DNA from: Komagataeibacter medellinensis NBRC 3288
GTDB taxonomy: Bacteria; Pseudomonadota; Alphaproteobacteria; Acetobacterales; Acetobacteraceae
Assembly: GCF_000182745.2 (NCBI RefSeq)
Contig: NC_016027.1
Coordinates: forward strand, 375,001 to 439,000
Length of the DNA stretch: 64,000 nt
Reading direction: 5' to 3'
The notes beneath the pieces are model-generated. The model did not search any database. It was given only the letters and a program-made list of their open reading frames with translations, and had not been told where the DNA came from. The translations under genes were made by a program, and so were the position numbers. Below are positions 61,969-64,000 of the stretch, one piece after another; position 1 is the first letter of the stretch, and every line of letters begins with the position of its first letter.

Positions 61969-62682
61969 ATGGCACGAAAGAAGACCATTTATCATCTTAC
62001 AAAAGGGCTGCGCGACAGGGTGGATGCCTTCATCATGCGCCAGTCCCTCCTGCCCGACCAGGCGGTGTTTGACCCTTCCATCATGCCATGGGTCAGCATG
62101 CTGGAGCGGAACTGGGAAAACATCCGTGATGAAGCCCTGCGGGTGGGCGTGGGCAACATTCCTTCACTGGGGGATATCTCACCCGATCACGGGCGTATTG
62201 CGGCGGACAGGCGCTGGCATTCCTTCTTTCTGGAAGGATACGGCTACAAGCGGCAGGAAAACCGTGCCCGCGTGCCGCTTACGGCAACCCTGATCGATCA
62301 TATCCCGGATCTGTGCACCGCCAGTTTCTCGGTGCTGGAAGCAGGCTGCCACATCCCGCGCCATCGCGGCATGACCAAGGGCATGCTGACCTATCATCTG
62401 GCCCTGCGTGTTCCCGCGGACCGCGAAAACTGCTGGATCCAGATCGAGGAAGGGGAAAAGCTTCATGTCTGCCCATGGACCGATGGTCATTCCCTCCTGT
62501 TTGATGACACCTATAATCACGAAGTCTGGAACAACACGGATCAGGACCGCTATGTCCTGCTCATACAGGTCAGGCGGCCCTGCCGGTGGCCGGCACGGCT
62601 GCTTATGAGCCTGTTTTTCGTGGGCGTGCGCTATTCACGCTTTGTGCAGGATATCCGCAAAAACCTTGATCGGCGGGGGTAG
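61969..62682 (+). CDS. Aspartyl/asparaginyl beta-hydroxylase family protein (LpxO-like)
   Basis: The 237-residue product has the family blocks FDPSIMPWVSMLERNWENIRDEAL, then RWHSFFLEGYGYKRQENRARVPLT, EAGCHIPRHRGMTKGMLTYHLAL and HSLLFDDTYNHEVWNNTDQDRYVLLIQVRRP, with the iron ligands in PRHRG and YNHE. A C-terminal hydrophobic segment (LLMSLFFVGV) may anchor it to the membrane as in LpxO, which hydroxylates a lipid A acyl chain with Fe(II) and 2-oxoglutarate. An alternative is hydroxylation of another lipid, such as ceramide or ornithine lipid. Confidence 0.82.
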   Translation: MARKKTIYHLTKGLRDRVDAFIMRQSLLPDQAVFDPSIMPWVSMLERNWENIRDEALRVGVGNIPSLGDISPDHGRIAADRRWHSFFLEGYGYKRQENRARVPLTATLIDHIPDLCTASFSVLEAGCHIPRHRGMTKGMLTYHLALRVPADRENCWIQIEEGEKLHVCPWTDGHSLLFDDTYNHEVWNNTDQDRYVLLIQVRRPCRWPARLLMSLFFVGVRYSRFVQDIRKNLDRRG

Positions 62683-62705
62683 GGATATGCCGCGCGCATG
62701 CCTGC

Positions 62706-62870
62706 CTAATCCTGGCAGGCCAGGCGCAGGATGGTCTTTATGTTGAAGTCAAGCCGTTCCCGCAATGCTTCGGGTGCCGCACCGGTATAACAGTTGGTAA
62801 AACAGTAATAGCAGGCCGATGCAATGGTGATATTGACCTGAATCGCATTCAGCGCGGAGCAACAGTGTTA
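62706..62870 (-). pseudogene. TetR-family regulator C-terminal remnant
   Basis: One minus-strand frame ending at TAG (62708-62706) reads SALNAIQVNITIASACYYCFTN, then CYTGAAPEALRERLDFNIKTILRLACQ, the standard C-terminal helices of TetR-type regulators (vqf.Isi.a..yy.fsNr.tg....lreRldFNi.tilRl). No helix-turn-helix or start codon is found upstream, so the rest has been deleted. Confidence 0.55.
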
Positions 62871-63168
62871 AAGACAGCGTTTTTTACAGGTGTCCAGAAA
62901 ACCAACCTTGAATAAAAACAATCAATCCTATTTTCTGGCATCCATGCCGAGAAGATGCGGAAGGGTTGTACTTCATAAATCTGCCCATCAATGTCTTTCC
63001 CGTTCCGCGTGAGCCGCGTGTCTTCAGTTTTATTCATTAATATAGTGTGGCGGGAGATCAGGGCGTTTTCTCATAATATGGCAATCTGTCCATGCATGCG
63101 GTAGCGCACCCTTGTGGGGGCGAGTGGGCAAGGATGACATAATATGTCAAAAACGATATCCTCCCCGT
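62871..63168. other. Intergenic, no gene seen
   Basis: AT-rich at 62900-63060 with no coding signal beyond short frames. It contains the upstream region of the DUF2252 gene; AAGGATGACA at 63130-63139 may be a remnant ribosome site in the wrong phase. Confidence 0.35.
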
Positions 63169-64000
63169 ATGAAACCAGCACGCTCCCCCCTGTCCCGCCC
63201 GCAGCCCGATGCCTGTGACCTGAGCCGCCGGGCGCGTTATGAATACGGCGCCGCTCTGCGCAAGGGCACGGCGCGTGCGCGCCATGGCCTGTGGCACGCG
63301 CCCCACGGGCGACCGGACCCGGTTGGGGTACTCATTGCCCAAGGTACTTCGCGCATACAGGACCTGCTGCCGGTCCGGTATGCGCGCATGCTGGTATCGC
63401 CCTTTGCCTTCCTGCGCGGGGCGGCGACAATCATGGCCGGCGACCTTGCCCATACACCTGCGGCCGGTCCGATGGTGCAGGGTTGCGGTGACTGCCATCT
63501 GGCCAATTTTGGAAGCTATGCCTCGGCCGAGGGAACGCCGGTCTTCGATATCAACGACTTTGACGAAACGCTGCCCGCCCCGTTTGAATGGGACATCAAG
63601 CGCCTTGGCACATCGCTGGTGCTGGCGGGGCGGCAGGGTGGCCTGTCCGATGGCGCAAGCCGCCGGCTTGCGGTCACCATGGCGCAGGCCTACGCTACGG
63701 AAATGAAACGGCTTTCGCTGTTTTCGCCGCTGGAAGTATGGGCCAATCCGATTAACCTGTCCGCCGCCATTGCAGGCTTTGCCAGCAAACAGGCCCGTAC
63801 ACAGGCACAGGCCCTGCTGGCGCAACGCATGGAAAGTGCGCGCGGTCATTACGGCCTTGTCGATACCCGCCAGCCCATGCCCGCCCTGCGTGAGCGCCGG
63901 CCACTGGTCATGCGCCTGCCCGCGCATGATGATGTGATCCGGAAAGCCTTTGCCCGCTACGTGGCAACACAGCCTGCGGAACTTGGGGTGCTGCTGGCAC
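63169..64000 (+). CDS. DUF2252-family protein, cut by the window edge
   Basis: A continuous frame from ATG 63169 runs past base 64000, giving 277 residues so far. It shows the DUF2252 blocks RYARMLVSPFAFLRGAATIMAGDLA, then VQGCGDCHLANFGSYAS, PVFDINDFDETLPAPFEWDIKRLGTSLVLAGRQ and RHPLV-like REDRRPLV at the position given by ERRPLV. The GDCHLxNFG and DxNDFDE motifs suggest a kinase-like fold with unknown substrate. The ribosome site is weak. The minus-strand frame across this region is a shadow. Confidence 0.82.
   Translation, partial: MKPARSPLSRPQPDACDLSRRARYEYGAALRKGTARARHGLWHAPHGRPDPVGVLIAQGTSRIQDLLPVRYARMLVSPFAFLRGAATIMAGDLAHTPAAGPMVQGCGDCHLANFGSYASAEGTPVFDINDFDETLPAPFEWDIKRLGTSLVLAGRQGGLSDGASRRLAVTMAQAYATEMKRLSLFSPLEVWANPINLSAAIAGFASKQARTQAQALLAQRMESARGHYGLVDTRQPMPALRERRPLVMRLPAHDDVIRKAFARYVATQPAELGVLLA

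Noticed and set aside
63058-63927. A 289-codon minus-strand frame at the right edge
   Set aside because: It is the shadow of the DUF2252 gene, whose motifs are clear on the plus strand.

Overview
The window looks like chromosome from a high-GC alphaproteobacterium of the acetic acid bacteria (Acetobacteraceae, most like Komagataeibacter/Gluconacetobacter). This rests on recalled family resemblance: an alpha-amino-acid ester hydrolase whose catalytic residues sit at a constant offset from the Acetobacter turbidans enzyme, a xylitol dehydrogenase very like the Gluconobacter oxydans enzyme, an OprB porin, a Ros/MucR regulator and decayed IS5-type elements. No rRNA, tRNA, CRISPR array or replication origin was seen. 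Most genes are metabolic, transport and envelope functions, separated by a striking amount of decayed DNA.

Layout. 0-8.6 kb: a C-terminal remnant, a monohaem cytochrome c, small envelope proteins, an aromatic-acid-exporter-type (FUSC) protein, a ruined SGNH-like gene, an OprB porin, and a divergent pair (membrane protein / P19-type iron protein) sharing a perfect Fur box. 8.6-13.2 kb: gene-poor, with an IS5-family remnant and then an intact, recently inserted IS66 element (10671-13184, 8-bp target duplication) sitting between a mucR-type gene and its upstream region. 13.2-23.8 kb: mucR, M1 peptidase, TauE/SafE permease, dihaem peroxidase, thioredoxin-like protein, YegD-type Hsp70 and a TonB-dependent receptor. 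24.7-29.4 kb: aehA with a POT peptide transporter, then xylitol dehydrogenase. 29.6-33.7 kb: small stress and envelope proteins (DUF3574, VOC, YfdX, KGG-repeat, DUF4142). 33.7-35.2 kb: a graveyard of three pseudogenes.

35.2-41 kb (minus strand): a tightly packed operon of a secreted GH32 fructanase followed by two permeases and two ATPases of an oligopeptide-type ABC transporter, with no solute-binding protein gene. Divergent from it is a complete tripartite RND efflux operon (41.4-47.3 kb). 47.4-52.8 kb: an AT-richer FkbM methyltransferase with an unusual inverted-repeat leader, an AGE-family isomerase overlapping an SDR gene, MYG1, and small proteins. 52.9-55.5 kb: a pirin/LysR/WrbA module with the same 15-bp palindrome at both promoters, which suggests a small quinone or electrophile stress regulon. 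55.5-64 kb: a broken PKHD hydroxylase, phosphohexomutase, a truncated NAD-binding protein, an AraC regulator divergent from an aldo/keto reductase and Zn-alcohol dehydrogenase pair (YqhC/YqhD/DkgA-like logic), an LpxO-like hydroxylase and the start of a DUF2252 protein.

Non-coding signals include a 100-bp repeat present twice in opposite orientation with compensatory changes in both hairpins, several intrinsic terminators, an orphan terminator in an otherwise empty 1-kb gap, and palindromic operators.
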